Origin: Sphingobium trunci
GTDB taxonomy: Bacteria; Pseudomonadota; Alphaproteobacteria; Sphingomonadales; Sphingomonadaceae
NCBI RefSeq assembly: GCF_022664535.1
Contig: NZ_JAKUJY010000009.1
Span: 96,546-160,545, forward strand
DNA: 64,000 nt
Reading direction: 5' to 3'
The notes beneath the pieces are model-generated. The model made no database searches and was not told the DNA's origin. It worked only from the letters and a program-made list of their open reading frames with translations. How positions within the stretch are numbered: position 1 is the first letter of the stretch; every line of letters begins with the position of its first letter. This document shows, in pieces, positions 9,908 to 18,320 of the stretch. Made by a program: the position numbers and the translations under genes.

Positions 9908-10714
9908 GTGACGATCGAAAAGCCGGTGCTGGAACCGACCGGTGCGCTCTCTGTGGAAACCGTGCTGTCCGTGAGGCATTGGAACGAGCATCTGTTCAGC
10001 TTCCGGATCACGCGGCCGGCGAGCTTCCGCTTCCGTTCGGGCGAGTTCGTCATGATTGGCTTGCAGGGGGACAATGGCAAGCCGCTGCTGCGCGCCTATT
10101 CGGTGGCCAGCCCCGCCTGGGACGAGGAACTGGAGTTCCTGTCGATCAAGGTGCAGGACGGCCCGCTGACCTCCAGGCTCCAGCTGATCCAGCCGGGCGA
10201 CCAGATTTATCTCGGCCGCAAACCGACCGGCACGCTCGTCACCGATGCGCTGCTGCCGGGCAAGCGGCTGTTCATGCTCTCGACGGGCACGGGCCTGGCG
10301 CCTTTCCTCAGCCTGGCGCGCGATCCGGACGTATACGAATTTTACGAGCAGGTCGTCATCGTCCATTCGGTTCGCCGGGTCAGCGACCTGGCCTTCCATG
10401 ATGAGCTGTCGGGCAAGCTGGCGGACGACCCGCTGGTGTCGGAGCAGGCGGCGGCGCAGTTTCACTATGTGCCGACCGTCACGCGTGAGCCGTTCCGCAA
10501 CAATGTGCGGATCGACAAGCTGATGGAAACGGGCGCGCTGTTCGACGGCATTCCTGGCGAACGGAGGTTCAACCCGGAAACCGACCGGATCATGATGTGC
10601 GGCAGCATGGAGATGATCAAGCAGTTCGGCGCCTATTTCGAGGAGCAGGGCTTTGCCGAAGGTTCCAATGCGGCGCCCGGTGCCTATGTGATCGAGCGCG
10701 CCTTCGTCGGCTGA
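9908..10714 (+). CDS. fpr: Ferredoxin--NADP+ reductase, bacterial type
   Basis: 268 residues from a GTG at 9908; in-frame TTG (9899) and ATG (9824) are alternatives, but the longer forms add residues unlike the family. It transfers electrons between NADPH and ferredoxin or flavodoxin through FAD. The FAD-binding motif RAYSVASP and the NADP-binding GTGLAPFLSLARDP are clear, as are VHSVRRVSDLAF and a C-terminus ending AYVIERAFVG, typical of the subclass with an aromatic near the end. It is a cytoplasmic, single-gene unit followed by a bidirectional hairpin. Confidence 0.9.
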   Translation: MTIEKPVLEPTGALSVETVLSVRHWNEHLFSFRITRPASFRFRSGEFVMIGLQGDNGKPLLRAYSVASPAWDEELEFLSIKVQDGPLTSRLQLIQPGDQIYLGRKPTGTLVTDALLPGKRLFMLSTGTGLAPFLSLARDPDVYEFYEQVVIVHSVRRVSDLAFHDELSGKLADDPLVSEQAAAQFHYVPTVTREPFRNNVRIDKLMETGALFDGIPGERRFNPETDRIMMCGSMEMIKQFGAYFEEQGFAEGSNAAPGAYVIERAFVG

Positions 10715-10733
10715 TCATTTTCCGAACGATGAG

Positions 10734-10768
10734 AAAAAAGGGCTGGCGGCGACGCCGGCCCTTTCTGC
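10734..10768. terminator. Bidirectional terminator between fpr and nfeD
   Basis: The stem AAGGGCTGGC / GCCGGCCCTT (10738-10747, 10754-10763, one T:G pair) has an A-run before it and a T-rich tail after it, so it can serve both converging genes. Confidence 0.8.
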
Positions 10769-10770
10769 TT

Positions 10771-11214
10771 TCAGGCGAGCTCGACCGTCAGGACCGAGGC
10801 TTCCGCGCCGGTCACCCGGACCCGTGTGCCAGCCGGAGCGTCAGGGCCGCGGCAGGACCAGACGCTGTCGCCTACCTTCACACGGCCGCGACCATTGTCG
10901 ATCGGTTCGACGACAGTAACGATCTCGCCCACCAGCCGAGCGGTGCGGTCGTTGAGCAGCGGGTCCTGCGAGTCCACGGGATGGGATGTGTACCAGCGGC
11001 GGCCGCCCCAGACCGAGACCAGGCAGAGAAAGGCAAACAGCAGCAATTGCAGCGGCAGCGAGATCGGCAGGACCAGGGCGACAAGCCCCGTCACCGCCGC
11101 CGCCAGCGCAACCCAGATCAGGAAGACCCCCGGCATCAGCACCTCGGCCATGCTGAGCAGTGCCGCGAAGACCAGCCAGCCCCAATGATCGTCCAGCAGG
11201 GCAAGCCAGGCCAT
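10771..11214 (-). CDS. NfeD family membrane protein
   Basis: 147 residues. Two or three hydrophobic helices (WLVFAALLSMAEVLMPGVF and the following LALVLPISLPLQLLLFAFL region) are followed by a C-terminal OB-fold domain (about 85-147), with RTARLVGEIVTVVEPIDNGRGRV. This is the short NfeD form that works with a stomatin-like SPFH protein in membrane microdomains and quality control. The start codon overlaps the stop of the SPFH gene upstream (TGATG), which supports a functional pair. Confidence 0.88.
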   Translation of the reverse strand: MAWLALLDDHWGWLVFAALLSMAEVLMPGVFLIWVALAAAVTGLVALVLPISLPLQLLLFAFLCLVSVWGGRRWYTSHPVDSQDPLLNDRTARLVGEIVTVVEPIDNGRGRVKVGDSVWSCRGPDAPAGTRVRVTGAEASVLTVELA

Positions 11215-12227
11215 CAGCCCTGTCCCGATCCGGACGATCCCGATCCGGACGATCCCTGGCCTGACGATGCCTGCCCGAAAGGTCCGCGCCGGGGCGGGGC
11301 GGGCGGCGCCGGGGGCGTCTCGCCGCCCAGCGCGTCTTTCGCCAGCGCGCCGATACCTCCCAACGTGCCGATCAGTTGGGTGGCCTCGACCGGGAAGAGG
11401 ATGGTCTTGGCATTGGGCGAGGTGGCGAACTGGCTTACGGCCTCGACATATTTCTGGGCGACGAAATAGTTGATCGCCTGGGCATTGCCCGATGCGATGG
11501 CTTCCGACACCATCTGGGTCGCCTTGGCTTCGGCTTCGGCCTCACGCTCGCGGGCCTCGGCGTCGCGGAAGGCGGCCTCGCGGCGGCCCTCCGCCTCCAA
11601 TATCTGGCTTTGCTTCTGCCCTTCGGCCTTCAGGATTTCCGATGCGCGCAGCCCTTCCGATTCCAGGATCAGGGCGCGCTTCTCACGCTCGGCCTTCATC
11701 TGGCGGCCCATGGCGTTGACGATATCGGCGGGCGGGCGGATGTCCTTCAACTCGACGCGGGTGATCTTGATGCCCCAGGCGTTGGTGGCGTGATCGACCA
11801 CGGAGAGCAGGCGGGCATTGATCTCGTCGCGCTTCGACAGGGTTTCGTCGAGGTCCATCGACCCCATCACCGTGCGCAGGTTGGTGGTGGCGAGCTGCAT
11901 GATCGCGACATAGAGTTCCGACACCTCATAGGCCGCCTTGGCCGCGTCCAGCACCTGGAAGAACACCACGCCATCGACCGACACCATGGCATTGTCCTTG
12001 GTGATGATCTCCTGCCCCGGTATGTCGACCACCTGTTCCATCATGTTGATCCTGCGGCCCACCGCGTAGAAGAAGGCGGGGTAGAAATTGAGGCCGGGGC
12101 GGGCGACTTCGGTGAAGCGGCCGAACCGCTCGATCGTATATTGATAGCCCTGGCGGACCACCTTGACGCTTACCGCCAGATAGAACAGCACCAGCATCGT
12201 GACCGTCAGTGCGAATGTCGTGAGCAT
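11214..12227 (-). CDS. SPFH/Band 7 stomatin-like protein (QmcA type)
   Basis: 337 residues. An N-terminal membrane anchor (about 1-20) is followed by an SPFH domain (KVVRQGYQYTIERFGRF, GLNFYPAFFYAVGRRINMMEQ), then a long charged helical region rich in E, A and R (about 195-245). The tail is low complexity (Pro, Gly, Ser). Such proteins oligomerise at the inner membrane and control membrane proteases such as FtsH. The ribosome-binding site GGAGGG lies just before the ATG. It forms an operon with nfeD downstream. The Gly/Ser tail at the very end is likely disordered. Confidence 0.9.
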   Translation of the reverse strand: MLTTFALTVTMLVLFYLAVSVKVVRQGYQYTIERFGRFTEVARPGLNFYPAFFYAVGRRINMMEQVVDIPGQEIITKDNAMVSVDGVVFFQVLDAAKAAYEVSELYVAIMQLATTNLRTVMGSMDLDETLSKRDEINARLLSVVDHATNAWGIKITRVELKDIRPPADIVNAMGRQMKAEREKRALILESEGLRASEILKAEGQKQSQILEAEGRREAAFRDAEAREREAEAEAKATQMVSEAIASGNAQAINYFVAQKYVEAVSQFATSPNAKTILFPVEATQLIGTLGGIGALAKDALGGETPPAPPAPPRRGPFGQASSGQGSSGSGSSGSGQG

Positions 12228-12305
12228 CAGCTTCCCTCCCCGAATTCCCTTGGACTATGCCGGGAAATCATTAACGGGAAAAGCGAAAGAGAGAGGAGTT
12301 TCATC

Positions 12306-13121
12306 ATGTTGTTGCGCCATGCCCGTTCGCTGCTGTTCCTGCCGGCCTCGAACCCGCGCGCGATCGCCAAGGCGCGGACCCTGCCCTGCGACATGGTGAT
12401 CCTGGACCTGGAGGATGCCGTGCCCGCCGACCGCAAGGAGGAGGCGCTGGCCGGCGCGGTCGAGGCCGTTGCGGAGGGTTTCGGACGGCGGCTGTCGGCG
12501 GTGCGCATCAATGTCGAGGGCGCGCCCACCCATGGCCGGGAAATGGTGGCGCTCAAGGCGTCCGCCGCCGATTACGTCGTGCTGCCCAAGGTCGAAAATC
12601 CCAAGCAGGTGAAGGATGTGTTCAGCGTCTGCCAGAAGCCGGTGATCGCCATGATCGAAAGCGCCGTGGGCGTGACGGCGGCGCAGGCGATCGCCGCGGG
12701 GGAGGGCTGTGCCGGGCTGTTCATGGGCAATAACGATCTGCGGCAGGATCTGGGGATCCCGCCTGCAGCCGGGCGGGACGGGCTGTCCTTCTCGCTCCAG
12801 GCGGTCATATTGGCGGCACGCGCGGCCCGGATCGCGGTGTTCGACGGCGTGTTCAACCGGCTGGACGACGAGGCGGGGTTCGAGGCGGAATGCGCGGCGG
12901 GGCATGTCCTGGGTTTCGACGGCAAGACGCTGATCCATCCGAGCCAGGTGCCCGTCGCCAATCAGGTCTTCGGTCCCGATGCGCAGGCGGTGGCGGATGC
13001 GCGGCGGCTGATAGAGGCGGCGACCGGCGGCGCGGAGCGTTTCGAGGGGCGGATGATCGAGAGCATGCATGTCGAGGAGGCAAAGGCGCTGATCGCGCGG
13101 GCGGAAGCCGCCGGGGAATGA
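12306..13121 (+). CDS. CitE-like HpcH/HpaI aldolase/lyase
   Basis: 271 residues from the ATG at 12306, with AGGAG 7 bases upstream. The TIM-barrel motifs of the citrate lyase beta/malyl-CoA family are present: RSLLFLPASNPRAI, VILDLEDAVP (metal-binding acid), AVRIN, YVVLPKVE, MIESAVGV and FDGKTLIHPSQV. No citrate lyase alpha or gamma genes are nearby, so this is a stand-alone CitE-like enzyme acting on a CoA thioester such as malyl-, citramalyl- or methylmalyl-CoA. The exact substrate is not decided by the sequence. It lies divergent from the SPFH gene. Confidence 0.87.
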   Translation: MLLRHARSLLFLPASNPRAIAKARTLPCDMVILDLEDAVPADRKEEALAGAVEAVAEGFGRRLSAVRINVEGAPTHGREMVALKASAADYVVLPKVENPKQVKDVFSVCQKPVIAMIESAVGVTAAQAIAAGEGCAGLFMGNNDLRQDLGIPPAAGRDGLSFSLQAVILAARAARIAVFDGVFNRLDDEAGFEAECAAGHVLGFDGKTLIHPSQVPVANQVFGPDAQAVADARRLIEAATGGAERFEGRMIESMHVEEAKALIARAEAAGE

Positions 13122-13418
13122 AGCCGCCCTTGGGTGACATAGGTGACACGATGAGGGGTGACTCGACAGGGGGTGCGTGACGGTCGGGTTTTTCCGGCCG
13201 GTTTCCGATTGACCTGTCAAAGAACCGCCAGCGTCATAGCGCTGCTGCCGGAGTGTAGGACAGCGAAAAGTTCGGGATTCCCGACCGGCAGGCACGTCTT
13301 TCCGCCATCGTTTCGGGTGCGGCAATTTTGCAACTGTCAAGCGAATAAAAATGGCAATTTCGTGGCAAAATGTTAATATTTGCTGAGCGGGGTCTTGGGT
13401 GAGTCTGCGAGGTCCATC
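13122..13418. other. Intergenic region with GGTGAC repeats
   Basis: 297 bases, no gene seen. GGTGAC occurs three times within 30 bases just after the lyase gene (near 13132, 13141 and 13157). The second half, near 13330-13380, is visibly AT-rich and probably carries the promoter of the next gene. Confidence 0.35.
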
Positions 13419-14171
13419 ATGTCCAGGTTGCGGATGGCGGCGAGTGCCGCCTGCTGTTTTGGCGCGCTCTTTTTCGGCGGGGTTGCGGCGGCGGGGGAGG
13501 CGCGGTGCTGGCAATCCTATGAAATAGAGGCGGCGCGGGTCAGGGATTTACAGGTCATGCTGATGCTGGGGTCCCTGAAATGCCGGGCGGCCAACAGCGA
13601 AATCACGGGAAAATACGACAAATTCTACGAAAAGACGGGGCAGCTCGATAAATATAACAATGCGCTGAAGCTGCATTTCATGCGCGAGAACGGCATATCC
13701 GGCGGGCAGGATGCCTATAATGACTTTGTGACGAAGCTGGCCAACAGCCATTCCACCGGCATGCAGTCGGCGGGCTTTTGCCAGATGGCCGACACGCTGC
13801 TGACCCTGGCGGTCAGCGCGAGCGAGGCCGACATTCCCGTTCTGGCGCGGAATTTTTCGGAAAGACCTGCGGGCGTCGGTGATCTGTGCGAGGCCCCTGC
13901 CGCAGCGGCGGTCACCGCCGCCCCGGTCCCGGCGGTCGTTGCCGATCCGCCTGCCGCGGCGCCGGTCGCCGTGGCCCAGGCGGCTCCTTCGGCGCCCGCC
14001 GCCGCTGCCGCCGCCCCGGTGACGCCGCAATCGGCCGCTGCGGCGCTGGAGGCGGCGGCTGTCGCGCTGCAATCGGCTGCCGCATCGCTCAAGGCGCAGC
14101 CGGTTGCGCCCGCCGACGGAGCGGCGGCCGTCAAGCCGACCCTGGTAGTGGACGCCGAGCCGGTGAGTTGA
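13419..14171 (+). CDS. Secreted protein of unknown function with two-cysteine domain and Ala/Pro-rich tail
   Basis: 250 residues from the ATG at 13419. It begins with a signal peptide (about 1-25, cleavage expected near VAAAGEA). Residues about 40-140 form a helical domain with Cys55 and Cys121. The last 110 residues are almost only Ala, Pro and Val (low complexity), probably a flexible periplasmic spacer. The helical domain aligns without gaps to the lipoprotein encoded at 18321-19142: both have C-x10-Y and a second Cys exactly 66 residues after the first. I do not recognise the family. It is probably periplasmic. Confidence 0.75.
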   Translation: MSRLRMAASAACCFGALFFGGVAAAGEARCWQSYEIEAARVRDLQVMLMLGSLKCRAANSEITGKYDKFYEKTGQLDKYNNALKLHFMRENGISGGQDAYNDFVTKLANSHSTGMQSAGFCQMADTLLTLAVSASEADIPVLARNFSERPAGVGDLCEAPAAAAVTAAPVPAVVADPPAAAPVAVAQAAPSAPAAAAAAPVTPQSAAAALEAAAVALQSAAASLKAQPVAPADGAAAVKPTLVVDAEPVS

Positions 14172-14221
14172 AGCCGATAGTCCCGCCCGAAGAGCGCCGC
14201 GCCCAAGGGGAGCGCGGCCTC

Positions 14222-14815
14222 TCAACGCCGTTCATATTTCCAGTTCCGTCCCTTGCCCTCCGCAATCCACAGGACGGCTTGCGCGATGCGTCTGGCGCGG
14301 GTGGCGTCGCTCTTCGCCTCGCCTATCCATTCGCAATAATCGCGGATCTTTCCCGGAGGAAAGGTGGCCCAGACCGTGGCGGCGGCGGGATGGGCGTCCA
14401 TGGCGGCCGCGAAGGCGGGGTGAAGGGGCAGCGGCGCGCGCCTTTCCCGCGGACCCGACCGGGGTTTGTCGCCCGCGTCGATCAGCGCCATCGCCCTGGC
14501 GACCAGCGCCTCGATTTCCGGGTCGGCCGGAAGGTCCGCCAGGCAGGTGATGCGGCCGAACTGGCCCATGGCGTCATGGCTGGCGTCTTCCCGCGCCAAC
14601 TTGTCGTGCCAGAAGCCGAAGGCGACATGGCCCTTGAACCCTGCCATGTTGCAGAGATTCCGGCCCCTGTAGGTGAAGAAGGGCATGCCCCATTTGATCG
14701 CCTCCCCCAGATCGGGGCAGGCGCTGTGCACCCGTTCGCGCAAATGGACCAGGACGGGCTGCGCGAAGGCGGCCTGGCGGGCGATATAGGCATCGACGCC
14801 GGGTTCGCGCGCCAT
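14222..14815 (-). CDS. YdeI/OmpD-associated (DUF1801-type) protein
   Basis: 197 residues. The N-terminal half matches the DUF1801/YdhG-like fold (PVLVHLRERVHSACPDLGEAIKWGMPFFTYRGRNLCNMAGFK, where IKWGMPFF is typical). The C-terminal half matches the YdeI/OmdA region: LHPAFAAAMDAHPAAATVWATFPPGKIRDYCEWIGEAK followed by an Arg/Lys-rich end. Biochemical function is not established for the family. The gene starts 4 bases after the ubiG stop, so it is probably co-transcribed with ubiG. Confidence 0.8.
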   Translation of the reverse strand: MAREPGVDAYIARQAAFAQPVLVHLRERVHSACPDLGEAIKWGMPFFTYRGRNLCNMAGFKGHVAFGFWHDKLAREDASHDAMGQFGRITCLADLPADPEIEALVARAMALIDAGDKPRSGPRERRAPLPLHPAFAAAMDAHPAAATVWATFPPGKIRDYCEWIGEAKSDATRARRIAQAVLWIAEGKGRNWKYERR

Positions 14816-14819
14816 CGCC

Positions 14820-15557
14820 CTAACCCTGCCGGTGGCGGGCGGTCAGCAGATAGTTGATCGCCTTGCTGGACGAGAGGGTGAAGCCGTAGCGCGGGTCGAA
14901 GCTGATCCCGCTGGTGTCCGTGACCTCCAGCCCCGCATCCTCCAGCAGCTTCGTCAGTTCCTGGGGGTTCAGGAATTTGTGCCAGTCATGCGTGCCCCTG
15001 GGGATGCCGCCGATGCTTTCGCCGATGGTGATCATGGCGAGGCGGGAGAGGGGGGTGCGATTGGGCGTGGACATGACGAGCAGGCCGCCGGGGGCGAGTT
15101 TCGCCGCCAGCGCGGCGGCAAAGGCGGCGGGATCGGCGACATGTTCGATCACCTCCATCGAGGTGACGAGGTCGAATCCGCCAGCGTCCAGTTCTTCCAC
15201 CGGGGTGGCGCGATAGTCGATGACGAGGCCCTGGCCGTGCGCATGGGCGCGGGCCACCGCGATATTTTCCTCCGCCGCGTCGAGCGCCGTCACGGCAGCG
15301 CCCAGGCGGGCGAGCGGTTCGGCCAGCAGGCCCGCGCCGCAGCCGACATCGATCGCGCGCTTTCCCGCCAGGGGCCGGAATCCGCCGCTTCCCTGCGGCC
15401 AATGCCGGTCGATCGCCGCGCGGATATAATGCAGGCGCACCGGGTTCAGCTTGTGCAGCATGGCGCTCGACCCGTTGGGATCCCACCAGTCGGCGGCCAT
15501 CGTCCCGAAATGCGCGGCCTCGCGCGGGTCGATGGTGGAGGGTGCTTCACTTGCCAT
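14820..15557 (-). CDS. ubiG: Ubiquinone biosynthesis O-methyltransferase UbiG
   Basis: 245 residues, usual length. Class I SAM methyltransferase with DVGCGAGLLAEPLARLG (motif I), TALDAAEEN, SMEVIEHV and LLVMSTPNR. The N-terminal AHFGTMAADWWDPNGSSAMLHKLNPVRLHYI is diagnostic of UbiG. It performs both O-methylations in ubiquinone synthesis, peripheral to the inner membrane. It is divergent from lysC across a 240-base region containing a large palindromic element. Confidence 0.94.
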   Translation of the reverse strand: MASEAPSTIDPREAAHFGTMAADWWDPNGSSAMLHKLNPVRLHYIRAAIDRHWPQGSGGFRPLAGKRAIDVGCGAGLLAEPLARLGAAVTALDAAEENIAVARAHAHGQGLVIDYRATPVEELDAGGFDLVTSMEVIEHVADPAAFAAALAAKLAPGGLLVMSTPNRTPLSRLAMITIGESIGGIPRGTHDWHKFLNPQELTKLLEDAGLEVTDTSGISFDPRYGFTLSSSKAINYLLTARHRQG

Positions 15558-15594
15558 ATTTGTTTCCGCTGCTAATAGGGGCGCCGTTTTCTGG

Positions 15595-15755
15595 ACTGCC
15601 CGGCATTTCGTTCATGTCGGAACGAGTCACCTGCCTCGTTTCGACCTGCAAAGCGCGATTTTCTGTGTTTCGGTGCTCACGGACATGAAGTCCGCTGCGC
15701 TCCGATGCTCGAAAATCCCACTTTTCGGCTCCAACCGAACGAAATGCCGGGCAGT
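15595..15755. repeat. 161-base nested palindromic element upstream of lysC
   Basis: The ends are a perfect 19-bp inverted repeat: ACTGCCCGGCATTTCGTTC at 15595-15613 and its reverse complement at 15737-15755. Inside are a second pair GATTTTC/GAAAATC (15657-15663, 15710-15716), an imperfect central stem around GGACATGAAGTCC, and a side hairpin GGAACGAG...CTCGTTTC. The whole can fold into one branched structure ending 43 bases before the lysC start. It could be a mobile palindromic repeat, a leader structure, or both. Confidence 0.75.
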
Positions 15756-15798
15756 TCAGGGCTTTCCTTTCTTACAACCAGCAAGGCTCGACAAGCAA

Positions 15799-17064
15799 AT
15801 GGCGCGCATCGTGATGAAATTCGGCGGCACCTCCATGGCGGGGATGGAGCGAATTCGCAACGTGGCCGCGCGCGTCAAACATGTCGTCGAGCAGGGCCAT
15901 GAAGTCGCCGTCGTCGTATCCGCCATGGCGGGCGAGACCGACCGGCTGGTGGGCTTCTGCAAGGAAGCCTCGCCGCTGTACGATCCGGCGGAATATGACG
16001 TGGTGGTCGCCAGCGGCGAGCAGGTGACGAGCGGGCTGCTGGCCATGACGCTGAAGGCCATGGGCGTGGATGCGCGGAGCTGGCTCGGCTGGCAGCTTCC
16101 GATCCGCACCAACGAAGCCCATGCCAAGGCGCGCATCGAGGATATCGACACGATCGACCTGCTGTCGTCGATGCGGTCGGGCACGGTGGCGGTGATCCCC
16201 GGTTTCCAGGGCATGATGGAGGATGGCCGCATCTCGACCCTGGGGCGGGGCGGATCGGATACCTCGGCGGTGGCGGTGGCGGCGGCGCTGAAGGCGGATC
16301 GCTGCGACATCTACACCGACGTCGACGGCGTCTACACCACCGATCCCCGCATCGTGGCGCGGGCGCGCAAGCTCGACCTCGTCACCTATGAGGAAATGCT
16401 GGAACTGGCCTCGGTCGGGGCCAAGGTGCTCCAGACCCGCTCGGTCGGCCTCGCCATGAAGGAAGGCGTGGTCGTGCAGGTGCTTTCCTCCTTCGATGAT
16501 CCCACCCAGGACGACCTTCCCGGCACGCTGATCGTCAGCGAGGAGGAACTGGAAGCCAAGCTCAAGGAAGACAAGATGGAACGTCAGCTCATCACCGGCA
16601 TCGCCCATGACAAGAATGAGGCGAAGATCACCCTGACCCGCGTGCCCGACCGTCCGGGCGCCGTGGCGCACATCTTCGCGCCGCTGGCCGATGCCGCGAT
16701 CAACGTCGACATGATCATCCAGAATGTCGGCCGCGACAAGGGCGAGACCGACGTGACCTTCACCGTGCCGGGCGCCGACCTGGCGCGGGCGCTGGACGTG
16801 CTGGAAAGCCAGAAGGCGGTGATCGGCTTCAACCGCGTGATCCCCGACACCAAGGTCGCGAAGGTCAGCGTCGTCGGCGTCGGCATGAAGAGCCATGCGG
16901 GCGTCGCCAGCACCATGTTCCAGTCGCTGGCCGATCGCGGCATCAACATCCTCGCCATCTCGACCAGCGAGATCAAGGTGTCGGTGCTGATCGACGAGGA
17001 TGAGACGGAACTGGCGGTGCGTGTGTTGCATACCGCTTATGGGCTGGACGCGCCGGTCGCTTGA
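15799..17064 (+). CDS. lysC: Aspartate kinase
   Basis: 421 residues from the ATG at 15799. The catalytic domain (1-250) contains KFGGTSMAG, VVSAMAGETDRL, the active-site stretch TLGRGGSDTSAVA and DIYTDVDGVYTTDPR. Two ACT domains follow (about 265-340 and 345-421) and provide feedback control by lysine and threonine. It catalyses the first step from aspartate to Lys, Met, Thr and diaminopimelate. The upstream palindromic element may lie in the mRNA leader. Followed by a repeat-derived hairpin. Confidence 0.95.
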   Translation: MARIVMKFGGTSMAGMERIRNVAARVKHVVEQGHEVAVVVSAMAGETDRLVGFCKEASPLYDPAEYDVVVASGEQVTSGLLAMTLKAMGVDARSWLGWQLPIRTNEAHAKARIEDIDTIDLLSSMRSGTVAVIPGFQGMMEDGRISTLGRGGSDTSAVAVAAALKADRCDIYTDVDGVYTTDPRIVARARKLDLVTYEEMLELASVGAKVLQTRSVGLAMKEGVVVQVLSSFDDPTQDDLPGTLIVSEEELEAKLKEDKMERQLITGIAHDKNEAKITLTRVPDRPGAVAHIFAPLADAAINVDMIIQNVGRDKGETDVTFTVPGADLARALDVLESQKAVIGFNRVIPDTKVAKVSVVGVGMKSHAGVASTMFQSLADRGINILAISTSEIKVSVLIDEDETELAVRVLHTAYGLDAPVA

Positions 17065-17070
17065 CCTTTT

Positions 17071-17172
17071 CTCCCTTCCCCTTCAGGGGAGGGGTCGGGG
17101 GTGGGGCCGTGCCCCACAAAACAGTGCGTGGGGAGAACCCCCACCCCAACCCCTCCCCTGAAGGGGAGGGGC
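17071..17172. repeat. GC-rich intergenic palindromic repeat after lysC
   Basis: Two arms rich in CCCCTCCCC/GGGGAGGGG flank an inner GTGGGGCCGTGCCCCAC hairpin. The right arm (about 17141-17172) is nearly the reverse complement of the left (17073-17104), and each arm also carries its own small CTTCAGGGGAGGGG-type hairpin. A T-run follows at 17173, so it can act as the lysC terminator. Related shorter hairpins lie at 34640-34666 and 44879-44907. Confidence 0.8.
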
Positions 17173-17195
17173 TTTTTGACTCCAAGGGCATGACT

Positions 17196-18206
17196 ATGAC
17201 GAACGCCAAACTCGCTTCCCTGATGGCTCGCGGCACCGAATTTCTGGGCTGCGACGTCGCGATCCTGTGCGGGGCGATGAGCTGGGTTTCGGAACGCAAT
17301 CTGGTGGCGGCGATCTCCAATGCGGGAGGCTTTGGCGTGATCGCCTGCGGTGCGATGACGCCCGAACTGCTCGACAGGGAGATCGCGGCGACCAGGGCGC
17401 TGACGAGCAAGCCCTTCGGCGTGAACCTCATCACCATGCATCCGCAGCTGTTCGAGCTGATCGAAGTATGCGCGAAGCACGATGTGGGCCATGTCGTGCT
17501 GGCCGGCGGCCTGCCGCCCAAGGGCAGCATCGAGGCGATCAAGGCGAAAGGCGCGAAGCTGATCTGTTTCGCCCCGGCGCTGGCGCTGGCGAAGAAGCTG
17601 GTGCGTTCGGGCGTGGACGCGCTGGTGGTCGAGGGCATGGAGGCGGGCGGCCATATCGGGCCGGTCGCGACCAGCGTGCTGGCGCAGGAAATCCTGCCCG
17701 AAATGGCCTCGCAGGTGCCGGTGTTCGTTGCCGGGGGCATTGGGCGCGGCGAGGCGATCGCCGCCTATCTGGAAATGGGCGCCGCGGGCGTGCAACTGGG
17801 CACCCGCTTCGCCTGCGCGATCGAGAGCATCGCGCATCCGAATTTCAAGAAGGCCTTTTTCCGGGCCTCGGCCCGCGACGCGATCGCCAGCGTGCAGATC
17901 GACCCGCGCCTGCCGGTCATTCCCGTGCGGGCTCTCAAGAACGCCGGGACCGAGGCCTTTACGGTCAAGCAGCGCGAGGTCGCCAATCTGCTCGACAGCG
18001 GGGCGGTCGACATGGGGGAGGCGCAGTTGCAGATCGAGCATTATTGGGCGGGCGCGCTGCGCCGTGCGGTGATCGACGGCGATGTGGAGGGCGGATCGCT
18101 GATGGCCGGGCAGTCGGTCGGCATGGTCAGCAAGGAAGAACCGGTGATGGATATCATCGCCCAGCTGATGGATGAGGCCGCCGAAGCGCTGGCACGGCGG
18201 GCCTGA
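17196..18206 (+). CDS. Nitronate monooxygenase-like FMN-dependent oxidoreductase
   Basis: 336 residues from the second ATG (17196), which has AAGGG 7 bases upstream; the ATG at 17190 is too close to that site. TIM-barrel flavoprotein of the NMO/2-nitropropane dioxygenase family: NAGGFGVIACGAMTPE, FGVNLITMHP, VEGMEAGGHIGPVAT, FVAGGIGRGEAIAAYLEMGA and VQLGTRF (FMN phosphate binding). These enzymes oxidise alkyl nitronates or reduce quinones with NAD(P)H, and sequence alone does not choose between them. Cytoplasmic, single gene. Confidence 0.87.
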   Translation: MTNAKLASLMARGTEFLGCDVAILCGAMSWVSERNLVAAISNAGGFGVIACGAMTPELLDREIAATRALTSKPFGVNLITMHPQLFELIEVCAKHDVGHVVLAGGLPPKGSIEAIKAKGAKLICFAPALALAKKLVRSGVDALVVEGMEAGGHIGPVATSVLAQEILPEMASQVPVFVAGGIGRGEAIAAYLEMGAAGVQLGTRFACAIESIAHPNFKKAFFRASARDAIASVQIDPRLPVIPVRALKNAGTEAFTVKQREVANLLDSGAVDMGEAQLQIEHYWAGALRRAVIDGDVEGGSLMAGQSVGMVSKEEPVMDIIAQLMDEAAEALARRA

Positions 18207-18320
18207 ACGGGACGAGCCGAATCCTCTGCCGGACGAACCGAGCCTTGGCTTGGTCGTCAGGAACCCGTGCTTTTGCCATGAGTTTGTTTCGTCCGGATCA
18301 TGATCGAAAGAGGTTCACGG

